Source of the DNA: a virus
DNA: 23,245 bases
IMG/VR virus record: IMGVR_UViG_3300035698_004632
Coordinates: 1-23,245 of that record
Direction: 5' to 3' (one strand)
Part shown: positions 15,313-22,621 of the stretch, piece by piece
Layout of the letters: every line of letters begins with the position of its first letter
Position numbering within the stretch: the first letter of the stretch is position 1
Position numbers and translations under genes: made by a program
The notes under the pieces: model-generated
What the model was told of the DNA's origin: nothing
What the model saw: only the letters and a program-made list of their open reading frames with translations
The model's database searches: none

Positions 15313-16110
15313 TTACCATGAACTTGGATTTAAGTTGGAGTAGGTTGCATCACTAAACACGTATGTATTATTCGCTTGATTTTTTATAAAATCAAACTTA
15401 TTAGTTTTCTGATTCCAAAATTGCCTCCAACCATTAGGTTTCCATCCAAAATTATAAGAAATTGTCCACTTTGCCCCAGAAGGAGCAGAGTTTTGCTCAA
15501 AGGAGGCACCTGTTAGCATTAGAGTTCCAGCAGCAGCACTTAAAAAAGTTCCATCATTAACTTTTCCTATACAACCATTTATCTTAGTAGTACTAACACT
15601 ATTCCATTCTCCTACATAAACTACATCTAATTGGGGGATTACTTTCACTCCATTAACACCCTCTTCAGCAGTTATTTTTATGTCGCTAGTACTCCATTTC
15701 CAGTTTACGTTATCTAGAGTTAGGGCTTCTCCGGCATATTGTCCGTTAAAATTCCAATTTGAAACTGTACTAAAATCTTGGTTTATATCGTCTGAGGTAG
15801 CTGTTTGACCAGATGTTCCAGGAGAGGTGAAGGTTGCTGTTAAAATAGACTTACTCGGATTGCCACTAGAGGCTTTTCCTTTAGGAGTAACACTAACAGC
15901 CGTACAAATAAGATTTTCTGTTTCATCAGATTCAATATAACTATTGGTTATAGAACTTAAATCTGAGTATCTAATATTAAGTAAGTCATCTATATTAACG
16001 AATCTATCAGAAAAAGCTCCTAACATAACAAATGTGCCACTTGCAGAATCACGATTATAGGTATATACGTGACTTCCTGCTTCTTGCATATATAAATCTT
16101 TTAAAGCCAT
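15313..16110 (-). CDS. Virion structural protein just after the tape measure
   Basis: 265 residues, with AAGGAG about five bases before the ATG. It begins 'MALKDLYMQEAGSHVYTYNRD' and is rich in Ser, Thr, Asn and Trp, with no transmembrane segment. In siphoviruses the gene after the tape measure is usually the distal tail protein or a tip component; that is the best positional guess, but I do not see the Dit sequence signature. A C-terminal block 'NFGWKPNGWRQFWNQKTNKF' might be a carbohydrate-contacting surface, which is speculation. Confidence 0.6.
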   Translation of the reverse strand: MALKDLYMQEAGSHVYTYNRDSASGTFVMLGAFSDRFVNIDDLLNIRYSDLSSITNSYIESDETENLICTAVSVTPKGKASSGNPSKSILTATFTSPGTSGQTATSDDINQDFSTVSNWNFNGQYAGEALTLDNVNWKWSTSDIKITAEEGVNGVKVIPQLDVVYVGEWNSVSTTKINGCIGKVNDGTFLSAAAGTLMLTGASFEQNSAPSGAKWTISYNFGWKPNGWRQFWNQKTNKFDFIKNQANNTYVFSDATYSNLNPSSW

Positions 16111-16122
16111 ATTTTCTCCTTT

Positions 16123-18747
16123 TTATGGGGCAGCAGTGGCTGCTATTCCTTTATTGACCAATTTTTCTATGCCTGTTGCTGTTTTAGCTATATCTATTTT
16201 CATTGATTCTGTAAATTTTAACATATCTTTTTGATATTTCATTTCAGGTTTTGTGGCTGCTGATTGTATTCGTTTCCAAATGGCACTCACCCCTTCAAAC
16301 TGTCCCGCACCCTTTCCTTTTTTTTGTGCTGCATATCCTTCTTTTAAGAGCTTCACCGGACCAGAGTTTGTACCGTATTCTTTTGTAGCAGCGTCTAAAA
16401 TTTCTTTTTGTTTTATAGCATCTTTCATTTTCTGCGGCAGCATACCATAAAAGGTGTCATATAAAGAATTCTCACGTTTTAATTTCTTTTTTAACTCAAT
16501 TATTTCTCGTTTATCAGCCTTCTTTGTTTCTATTGTTTCTAATCGTAAAAGTTCTGTTTTTTTCTTATTCTTATAGAACTCATTTATTTGTTTTGATTCT
16601 GCAAATCCTGCAGATTTCTTAAGAGCCTTTACTCTTTCTATTTCTATTTTTTCTAGTTTTGTAGCTTTATCTTTAGCAATCTTTTCTTCCCACTCACTAC
16701 TTTTTGTGGTTTGTTTTATAGCCACATCTTTTGCTCTTTTCCAAAAATCTTTTACTTTTTGTAGTCGAGCTGCTAGTTTGTCTTTCCAGATTCGTTTATC
16801 ATTGCTTACTTCAATTTTTTCATCGGCTTTTGCTTTTTTGAGTATATCACTTCGCTGACTATTAACTGAAGTTTCTGTATCCACTACTTTTTTTGTTTTT
16901 CTCACATCTTTTATTTTGGCATCCCATGCCGCCTGTTTTTTTCTTATATTAGGATCTAACTTAATAGCTAGAGCAGCCCGTCCTCGTCCCATAAAAGACT
17001 GATCGTACTTATCTGATATTTTCTTTTTATCAGCAGCAATGGAATAATATAGTTTATCGGCTTCTCTTCGTTGTTTATTCAATAGTTTTTTTGTTTCAGC
17101 GCCCCTTGCTATTTGAGTCTCAAGGGCTTTTATCATATCCCTTCGTTCTGTCTGCCTTGTTTTTTTGTTATATTCTTGAAGTTGTTTATTGGCAGTTCTT
17201 GCTTTTATTGTGCCTTTTTCTATTTTATCAAAGTACTCCACGTATACGGCACCGGTGGTCTTCAATTCTTTTCTAATGGATATAAGCTCATCAACATCAT
17301 CAGTGCTTTTTTCCTTTTTGCCCATGATTTCTCCTGCTCTGGACACTAAGGAAGCTCCTTTTGTTCTCTTATCTTTTTCTGTTGTGTTTCTAGTCTCAAG
17401 TATCTGTCCCAGTGATCTGTTTTCTTGTGTTTTTCCTCCAGCATATTGTAATAATAAATCAATTATTTCTTTAAAATCAACAAGTTTGGTGACAAGAAAA
17501 GCGGTTGCCGCAGCAATGCCCATAATCACTAACGACATTGGATTGGTGGCTAGGGCTATTATTAAAGGAAGTAACACTTTAAATAAACCAACCACAAGAA
17601 GCAATTTAGCAGAAAACACAATAACTGCTTTTGCCCATACTAATATGCCCTCTGCATTGTTACCGATTGCTTGGGATAGTTCTATTAAAAATTTTACAGC
17701 TTTTTTAATAGAAGGAAGGAGCATTTCTCCTAGAGTCTTAAAAATACCGAAAAATTCTTCTTTTAATTTCCCTATCTGGAAAGAAACTGTCTGTGTTCGT
17801 TTATACAATGCCTCTTCTGTTGAACCTAAAGAATTAAACATTAAATTAAGGTCATAAGAGAAGCCTTCAGCATCTGCTAAAGCAGCTGCGACGGCTTTTA
17901 GTCCTCGAATATTTGGTAACAGTCTAGATACTTGCTGTTCTGATAGTTTATTGAATCTTCTAAACATACCGGAAAGCCCTTCTGCTTTAAGTCCCGCAAC
18001 GCTCATATCTATGCCCAATTCTTTTGCATAAATAGCAGCATCTTTTGTTGGTTTTAAGAATGCCCGTAAAGCACCAACGATAGAGTTCATAGCCCTGTCT
18101 GCTTTTAATCCCTGTCTAGTTACAGTAGAGATTGTGGCCAATAGCTCTTCTAAACCAACACCAGCCATAGCTGCTGTTGTAGCAACCTTACCAATATTAC
18201 TACTTAACTCTTCAAAAGTTAATTTTCCACGTTTAACCGTAGAAAATAGCTTATCAGCTATATCTCCCGTGTGTGCAGCGGAGATACCAAAAGCATTAAT
18301 AATAGTGGTAATTGCATCAGCAGAGATGGCTGTGGTAGTCATTCCCGCAGAAGCTGCTTTAGCGGATACCTCAAGAACATGTAAAGCATCAGCAGAGGCT
18401 ATAGAGGCAGAAAGAATGTCATAAAGACCCTTAGACAATGTTTCAGTTGATTCCCCATATGTTTTAGACAAACGCATTAGCCCAGACGCGTAATTCTCCA
18501 TTGTTGTTTTTGCTGTACCGGTAAGCATGGTGGAAACCATGGCCAATTGTTTCTCAAACTTTACTGCCTGTTGTGTTGCTAACGCTAACGCCCCACCAGC
18601 AGCAAGGAAAGAAGTAGTGGCCAAGTGGGCAAATTTATCCATTTGAGTATTAGTGCCAAGAAGTGTTTTATGAAGAATATTCATTTTGGTCTTAAATCGT
18701 GTAAGACCTTTTGCTGTAATCAATACATATAAACTAGCAGCTTTCAT
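16123..18747 (-). CDS. Tail tape measure protein (TP901 type)
   Basis: 874 residues, the longest protein here. It sets tail length and sits inside the tube before DNA ejection. The N-terminal 350 residues form the TP901 tape-measure core: 'FEKQLAMVSTMLTGTA', 'GLYDILSASIASADAL', 'TFEELSSNIGKVATTAAMAG' and 'LKADRAMNSIVGALRAFLKP'. A hydrophobic block at about 368-423 holds two or more potential membrane segments, thought to help cross the host membrane. The rest is a long Lys/Glu coiled-coil region. No peptidase or lysozyme domain is visible. It follows the tail-chaperone pair directly, as expected. By the usual rough rule a protein this long would span a tail of around 130 nm; that is an estimate. 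Confidence 0.92.
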   Translation of the reverse strand: MKAASLYVLITAKGLTRFKTKMNILHKTLLGTNTQMDKFAHLATTSFLAAGGALALATQQAVKFEKQLAMVSTMLTGTAKTTMENYASGLMRLSKTYGESTETLSKGLYDILSASIASADALHVLEVSAKAASAGMTTTAISADAITTIINAFGISAAHTGDIADKLFSTVKRGKLTFEELSSNIGKVATTAAMAGVGLEELLATISTVTRQGLKADRAMNSIVGALRAFLKPTKDAAIYAKELGIDMSVAGLKAEGLSGMFRRFNKLSEQQVSRLLPNIRGLKAVAAALADAEGFSYDLNLMFNSLGSTEEALYKRTQTVSFQIGKLKEEFFGIFKTLGEMLLPSIKKAVKFLIELSQAIGNNAEGILVWAKAVIVFSAKLLLVVGLFKVLLPLIIALATNPMSLVIMGIAAATAFLVTKLVDFKEIIDLLLQYAGGKTQENRSLGQILETRNTTEKDKRTKGASLVSRAGEIMGKKEKSTDDVDELISIRKELKTTGAVYVEYFDKIEKGTIKARTANKQLQEYNKKTRQTERRDMIKALETQIARGAETKKLLNKQRREADKLYYSIAADKKKISDKYDQSFMGRGRAALAIKLDPNIRKKQAAWDAKIKDVRKTKKVVDTETSVNSQRSDILKKAKADEKIEVSNDKRIWKDKLAARLQKVKDFWKRAKDVAIKQTTKSSEWEEKIAKDKATKLEKIEIERVKALKKSAGFAESKQINEFYKNKKKTELLRLETIETKKADKREIIELKKKLKRENSLYDTFYGMLPQKMKDAIKQKEILDAATKEYGTNSGPVKLLKEGYAAQKKGKGAGQFEGVSAIWKRIQSAATKPEMKYQKDMLKFTESMKIDIAKTATGIEKLVNKGIAATAAP

Positions 18748-18751
18748 CTAT

Positions 18752-19021
18752 TTATTCCTTAACAAGCCCAAATTTAGGTGGTTTAATGCCTTTTTTTTTC
18801 ATCATTTCCTGTTGTTCTTTAAAACTTCTTTTTTTTGTTCTTCCTTTACCTTTTTCTGAATTAAATTGTCCATGAATAATAAAAATATCATTTATCCTAG
18901 CATTAAATTGTGGGAAAGTTAATTTCATAATATCTTCTATGGACATTCCATATCCATACCTACTATGTTGCAACAGAGAAAAAGAGTAGTCCCACCTTAA
19001 CTCTTCTCCTCCGACTGTGGA
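18752..19021 (-). CDS. Tail assembly chaperone T frame, made by -1 frameshift
   Basis: 89 codons in the -1 frame relative to the preceding gene, open from just after the last TGA in that frame. It contains 'EELRWDYSFSLLQ', 'SRYGYGMSIEDIMKL' and 'TFPQFNARINDIF', typical of the C-terminal part of G/GT-type chaperones. A TTG at 18973 would be the only internal start and would drop the conserved 'RWDYSFSL' part, so a start there is unlikely. Slipping at AAACCCT would join 142 residues of the upstream frame to these 89 (231 residues in total). The extended form is known in other phages to bind tape measure and tube protein during tail assembly. Confidence 0.75.
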   Translation of the reverse strand, partial: STVGGEELRWDYSFSLLQHSRYGYGMSIEDIMKLTFPQFNARINDIFIIHGQFNSEKGKGRTKKRSFKEQQEMMKKKGIKPPKFGLVKE

Positions 19022-19446
19022 GGGTTTTCAGATTCCTCTCCTCCATTTAGACCTTGAATAGCCGATAGTAAATCTTTATTTTCTTCATTAATCTGATTAG
19101 CAATTAATTGGTCTATTTCTTCATCCGTTATTTTAGGATTACACGCCTTTAAGCTTCTATTAAGTAAGAAAGACAATCCTGAAAGGCTCATAGATTCACT
19201 TAGAAGCAGCTCATCTGTTACCGGTTGAGATGATAGTTCAATAATAATTTTCTGTCTCTCTTCTGTTGATAAAGAATCTGCCACTTCCATAAACTCATTT
19301 ATTCTTTGGCTTTTAATATGTTTCCTTAAAGCCGTAAAATCACCTAGAGTAAAAGGCTTAACCTCATAAACCTTTCCAGCAAGTTCCACGGTTAAACCTT
19401 CACCAGCAGCTTTTTCTAAACTGTCTTTTCCTAAATCACTCATCAT
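18997..19446 (-). CDS. Tail assembly chaperone (G protein)
   Basis: 149 residues. The N-terminal part, 'VYEVKPFTLGDFTALRKHI', is the common opening of tail-chaperone proteins, and the protein ends in an acidic, disordered tail. It sits between the tail-tube genes and the tape measure, the invariant place for this gene. Two adjacent ATG codons (19446 and 19443) follow AAAGGA; the second has the better spacing. Near its end the frame carries an AAACCCT slippery site that yields a longer fusion. Without slippage it ends at the TAA at 18997-18999. Confidence 0.82.
   Translation of the reverse strand: MMSDLGKDSLEKAAGEGLTVELAGKVYEVKPFTLGDFTALRKHIKSQRINEFMEVADSLSTEERQKIIIELSSQPVTDELLLSESMSLSGLSFLLNRSLKACNPKITDEEIDQLIANQINEENKDLLSAIQGLNGGEESENPPQSEEKS
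19021..19027 (-). promoter_or_regulatory. Slippery site AAACCCT for -1 frameshifting
   Basis: In the zero frame it reads A AAC CCT, the X XXY YYZ form. It lies between the last TGA of the -1 frame and the zero-frame TAA, the only window where a productive slip can occur. Both tRNAs re-pair in the two non-wobble positions after slipping. Confidence 0.7.
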
Positions 19447-19459
19447 TCTTCCTTTCTAG

Positions 19460-19481
19460 AATATGATATATTTATCATATT
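19460..19481. other. AT-rich hairpin between tail tube and chaperone genes
   Basis: AATATGAT (19460-19467) and ATCATATT (19474-19481) are perfect inverted arms around six bases. It fills the only 37-base gap, directly after the tail-tube stop. It is weak (one G-C pair per arm end region), with no clear T-run. It could slow read-through and help keep tube protein abundant relative to chaperone. Confidence 0.35.
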
Positions 19482-19483
19482 TA

Positions 19484-19909
19484 TTATCCTGTAAAATGTA
19501 AACTACTATCACCAGTAAATGTCAATGACTGATCCACCAAAGATTCTACCGGAGTTTCCACGCTAATTCCACCAACATGAGCTATTCCATAGTAATAATC
19601 AGAATTTGTCTCGTCTATAAAGAATCTAACCATTACTTTTTCACCCAATTCGTCTAATAAATCAGATTCTTGCCAGTGTTGATCTGCTGTAGCTGTCCAG
19701 CCTTTTAAACCAGTAATATATGTTTTCCATAAACCAGTAGCAAAATTTGTGGTTTCTAATGTGTCTATATTTAAATCTAGAGACCAGCTAGTAAATCCGC
19801 CAGTTTGTATTAGAGTACCCAAAGAATTATCAGAACCTATATCTGATAAGGCTACTCCTGTGTCGGAGTTCATATAAAATGCTCCGGCACTTCCATGTAA
19901 TTCAGCCAT
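19484..19909 (-). CDS. Tail tube protein, copy B
   Basis: 141 residues, paralogous to the next gene to the right. Shared features are 'MAEL.G..G' at the start, 'WSLDLNIDT', 'TNF', and 'YITGLKGWTATAD'. The 'KGWTA..D' hairpin and length are typical of siphovirus major tail tube proteins, which stack as hexamer rings. It is preceded by AAAGGTGG. One of the two copies may form the tube while the other forms a cap or specialised ring; which one is unknown. The hairpin follows immediately downstream. Confidence 0.78.
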   Translation of the reverse strand: MAELHGSAGAFYMNSDTGVALSDIGSDNSLGTLIQTGGFTSWSLDLNIDTLETTNFATGLWKTYITGLKGWTATADQHWQESDLLDELGEKVMVRFFIDETNSDYYYGIAHVGGISVETPVESLVDQSLTFTGDSSLHFTG

Positions 19910-19926
19910 TTTTAACCACCTTTACC

Positions 19927-20307
19927 TTACGAGTAACTTAAGGCACCAGTACCTTGAAATCCTACGGTCTGTGTTTCTTCAGCGTCTACTGTAACAGATG
20001 GACTTATCGAGTTTAAAAGTGCTGTGCCTGTATAAGCATGTGAACTATCAACACTCAATGTTAATGATGCTGATGTTCCTATATCCGTAGCATTAATACC
20101 ATGGGCACCATCAATTTTTAGATCAACAGAAGCAGTCCAGCCCTTTAATCCAGTAATAAAATCTCGCCAAGCACTTGTTGAACAAAAATCTGTAACATCA
20201 TGGGTGTCAATATTTATATCTAATGACCATCCATTTGCACATGCAGCATCTGAACCAACAATGCTACTAAACGATACTTCTCCACCATAACCAGCTAATT
20301 CAGCCAT
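19927..20307 (-). CDS. Tail tube protein, copy A
   Basis: 126 residues. It shares 'MAEL.G.GG', 'WSLDINIDTHDVTDF' and 'FITGLKGWTASVD' with the adjacent copy B, but is shorter and diverges in the second half. It probably forms or caps the tail tube. It is preceded by AGGAGATAGGA. Position between the tail terminator and chaperone genes agrees with the family. Confidence 0.78.
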   Translation of the reverse strand: MAELAGYGGEVSFSSIVGSDAACANGWSLDINIDTHDVTDFCSTSAWRDFITGLKGWTASVDLKIDGAHGINATDIGTSASLTLSVDSSHAYTGTALLNSISPSVTVDAEETQTVGFQGTGALSYS

Positions 20308-20330
20308 TTTTCCTATCTCCTATAAAGAGT

Positions 20331-20747
20331 TTATTGATACCAAATATTGTAAATAACAGTACTTACCCAACCATCTTCTGTGTGTTGTGGTTCACCATCA
20401 TTTGTTCTTAAACATCCAATTGCTGTTTTCTTAGAATAAGTTAAAACAGCTCTATCAAATACATCTGTTAATTTATCTTTTACACTTGCAATAGTTGTTG
20501 TACTTGAAATACTATCATCATAAATATTGAAATATACTATTGCATTTACAGAGTAATCACAAAAATTATGATTTAAAATTTTATCTGTAATTTTATAAAC
20601 AATATAAGGCATAGAAGCAGTATCAGGAGCTAAATCATAATATATACCTTTAGATGGCCCTGTAGTTTGAGCTATAGCGGTCACTAAATCAGAGCTGCTG
20701 ACTGCTTTATCATAAATCGCTTTTTGTAATTCTGTTCCTTCGCCCAT
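20331..20747 (-). CDS. Tail terminator-like protein (DUF3168-like)
   Basis: 138 residues. The N-terminal helix 'ELQKAIYDKAVSSSDLVTAI', then 'MPYIVYKITD' and a beta-rich middle with 'VDVFDRAV'-type helix spacing, follow the DUF3168/tail-completion pattern. Such proteins form a ring closing the head-proximal end of the tail and joining it to the head. The gene lies between the HK97-gp10-like gene and the tube genes, as usual. The assignment rests on order and fold-like pattern rather than a decisive motif. Confidence 0.65.
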   Translation of the reverse strand: MGEGTELQKAIYDKAVSSSDLVTAIAQTTGPSKGIYYDLAPDTASMPYIVYKITDKILNHNFCDYSVNAIVYFNIYDDSISSTTTIASVKDKLTDVFDRAVLTYSKKTAIGCLRTNDGEPQHTEDGWVSTVIYNIWYQ

Positions 20748-20748
20748 A

Positions 20749-21180
20749 TTAATTTCTTATTTTTCTTGATGTGCCAGCACCTAATTGAATTGTCTCATTA
20801 GGACTATCAATAGGTTTAGCAAATATCATTCTTATCTTTGCTACACTTTTTGCTAGAGCAGGCACTAGCCACGGTCGCCATTTCATTTTAGATGTTCCAA
20901 ACTCTAAATATTTTCCATATTTAAGTGGCGTTCCTATTTTTACTGCTAAGTGTGTTGGTTGTAATTCCGAAAAAATACTTTTATATAGTTTATCTGTTTG
21001 TCGAAAAGGAGGATCACCAGCAGAAGATCTAAATATTCCTACATCACCTTCACCAGCGTTAAAGTTAACGGGCATAGATTTCTTAGCCTCTTCTTTAACC
21101 ACTTCTCCAGCCTCTTTTAATTTCATTTCAATATTAGAAATTATTCGGGCCTCAACTCGTTTACCATACCATTGTAACAT
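20749..21180 (-). CDS. HK97 gp10-like tail/head-tail protein
   Basis: 143 residues. The signature 'LKYGKYLEFGTSKMKWRPWLVPAL' (about 95-118; usual form YA.YlE.GT.km..RPfl.PA) is diagnostic for HK97-gp10-like tail-completion proteins. The N-terminal half is a helix, and 'TDKLYKSIFSEL' corresponds to the family's 'tG.L..Si' motif. It probably acts in the neck during joining of head and tail. The start overlaps the upstream stop by one base (TAATG). Confidence 0.85.
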   Translation of the reverse strand: MLQWYGKRVEARIISNIEMKLKEAGEVVKEEAKKSMPVNFNAGEGDVGIFRSSAGDPPFRQTDKLYKSIFSELQPTHLAVKIGTPLKYGKYLEFGTSKMKWRPWLVPALAKSVAKIRMIFAKPIDSPNETIQLGAGTSRKIRN

Positions 21181-21512
21181 TATAAATTCGGTTTTATCCG
21201 CCTCAAATTTACTTCTTGATGATGAGACATTAAATCAATGTCTCTAACTAATACTACTTCATATGTTTTAGAACTCACCACAACTTTATCATCCTCAGTA
21301 AAACTATAAAGATTATCACAAAATAACTTGTGTGTTGAAGGCACTCCACGTTTATCATACACTGTTTGTTCTTCTCCACTCATAGGCTGTAACCTACAAG
21401 GAGCCAAAGTATATAAGCTAGACCACTTAGAAGTCCAGCCGCCCATTCCATCAGATGTTTTAACATCTCTTTGGACTGTCATACTTGAATTCATTAATGA
21501 TTGAAAACTCAT
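21180..21512 (-). CDS. Head closure / head-tail adaptor protein
   Basis: 110 residues from the ATG at 21512, which overlaps the upstream gene's stop in a TAATG; the frame is open further upstream, but that would overlap 99 bases of the connector gene, so the short form is preferred. 'MTVQRDVKTSDGMGGWTSKW' (about 11-30; usual form tv.r....DG.GG...tw), 'CRLQPMSGEE' and a C-terminal 'EVVLVRDIDL' are typical of siphovirus head-closure (gp16/SPP1-like, HK97 gp7-like) adaptors, which plug the portal and dock the tail. Confidence 0.8.
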   Translation of the reverse strand: MSFQSLMNSSMTVQRDVKTSDGMGGWTSKWSSLYTLAPCRLQPMSGEEQTVYDKRGVPSTHKLFCDNLYSFTEDDKVVVSSKTYEVVLVRDIDLMSHHQEVNLRRIKPNL

Positions 21513-22378
21513 TATCCTACCAACAATCTCATATATGGCAATAGTTTTAAATAAAGAGTGGGGCTTAGACTCTGTAAAGTTCCGCCATCTCCAATGTTCT
21601 TTGGATTCCATTTTCCAACAGAATATTCATAATCACCAATCTGCTCTCTCTCGTAACTAGCAGAAATAACACTCTTATCATACAGTAATTTAACTAATTC
21701 TTGACAAACACTCTGTATTCCTTGAGGAATAGTTTTGTACCCTGCTCTGTAAGAAATAAACACATTCCTGTGTCCTCTTGACCATCCAAAAGGATTATAT
21801 AATACAGCCCTACCAACATCCTGAATATCATAATCAGTTTCACACAGCTCCGGTGTTTTTAAGTATACTGATGTATTATTTTGAGCATTTCTTCCTGGCT
21901 GTTGTATTAATTCAGTAGTAGGATAAGTTGCATATGTGGATGTTAAAGTACAGCTCCATGTACTAACTGCATTAACTGCTGTCTGTAAATTTGTTAGAGT
22001 AGTATAATCACTTCTCATTAAATTAGTAGTAGTCCATACTCCACTTGCTGCTGATTTTAATCTCACTTTATCAGATAAAACCTGTACAGTAGCATGTGTA
22101 TTAGTAGAACTAGTATTAGTCACGTACATTACATCTTGGACTGAATCATTTGCTGTGTATATTTCAATAATAGGAAAGTTGTCTAACATCACTGTGTAAG
22201 AGCCATCACCATTATGAACTTCTGCTGTATAATCAGCAGCACAAACACTTGTAGTGAGTTCATTAGTAATAATGTTGGTCGCTTGGTCTATAAGCATGTT
22301 TAAAAGTGTATCATCACTTGTAGTTGTTATACCCATATAAAGCTTAACATCAGATAATATTGCTAAATCACAACTCAT
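21512..22378 (-). CDS. Head-tail connector (gp6-like)
   Basis: 288 residues. The start 'MSCDLAILSDVKLYMGITTTSDDTLLNMLIDQATNII' is the common opening of gp6/gp15-like head-tail connectors ('l..vk.ylgi....D..l..li..A...i'). The C-terminal helices include 'GIQSVCQELVKLLYD'. A variable Ser/Thr-rich beta insert (about 70-190) makes it longer than most connectors. It forms the ring under the portal. AAGGTAAGT lies before the ATG. Portal and capsid genes must lie beyond the window. Confidence 0.78.
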   Translation of the reverse strand: MSCDLAILSDVKLYMGITTTSDDTLLNMLIDQATNIITNELTTSVCAADYTAEVHNGDGSYTVMLDNFPIIEIYTANDSVQDVMYVTNTSSTNTHATVQVLSDKVRLKSAASGVWTTTNLMRSDYTTLTNLQTAVNAVSTWSCTLTSTYATYPTTELIQQPGRNAQNNTSVYLKTPELCETDYDIQDVGRAVLYNPFGWSRGHRNVFISYRAGYKTIPQGIQSVCQELVKLLYDKSVISASYEREQIGDYEYSVGKWNPKNIGDGGTLQSLSPTLYLKLLPYMRLLVG

Positions 22379-22387
22379 ATACTTACC

Positions 22388-22621
22388 TTATCGTAAAAAG
22401 ATACTCCAAATATTTAAAACACCAACGCCACCTAGAAAAGCAATTAAAATATAAAACTTAGCCTCTAAATGATCAACTTTAATAGTAATTTTATCTTGTT
22501 CTTCGGCATACTCTTTCATAACAATGGATACTGTTTCTTTAATCACAGTTTTTGCCCATTCATCAAGAGGAGTAGAAATCTTTATTTTACTTCCGTTAAT
22601 ATTATATTCTTCTTCATTCAT
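22388..22621 (-). CDS. Small one-TM protein, XhlA/holin-like
   Basis: 77 residues: a charged helical N-terminal part with 'KITIKVDHLEAKF' and one C-terminal membrane helix ('YILIAFLGGVGVLNIWSIF', about 57-75). The layout (Glu/Lys coil, then one TM) resembles XhlA haemolysin-like proteins of prophages, which take part in lysis. Its location amid head genes, overlapping the glycosyltransferase by four bases (ATGA), is unusual for a lysis gene, so a virion or membrane-anchor role is possible. Confidence 0.55.
   Translation of the reverse strand: MNEEEYNINGSKIKISTPLDEWAKTVIKETVSIVMKEYAEEQDKITIKVDHLEAKFYILIAFLGGVGVLNIWSIFLR

Noticed and set aside
17189-17857. Long open frame of about 220 codons on the + strand inside the tape measure gene
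   Set aside because: It is antisense to a clear tape measure protein, has no Shine-Dalgarno or family motif, and its hydrophobic composition is what the complement of Lys/Glu-rich coding sequence gives.
21512-21611. 33-residue N-terminal extension of the head closure gene
   Set aside because: The extension overlaps the conserved connector gene, while the ATG at 21512 forms a TAATG coupling and begins exactly where the family usually begins.
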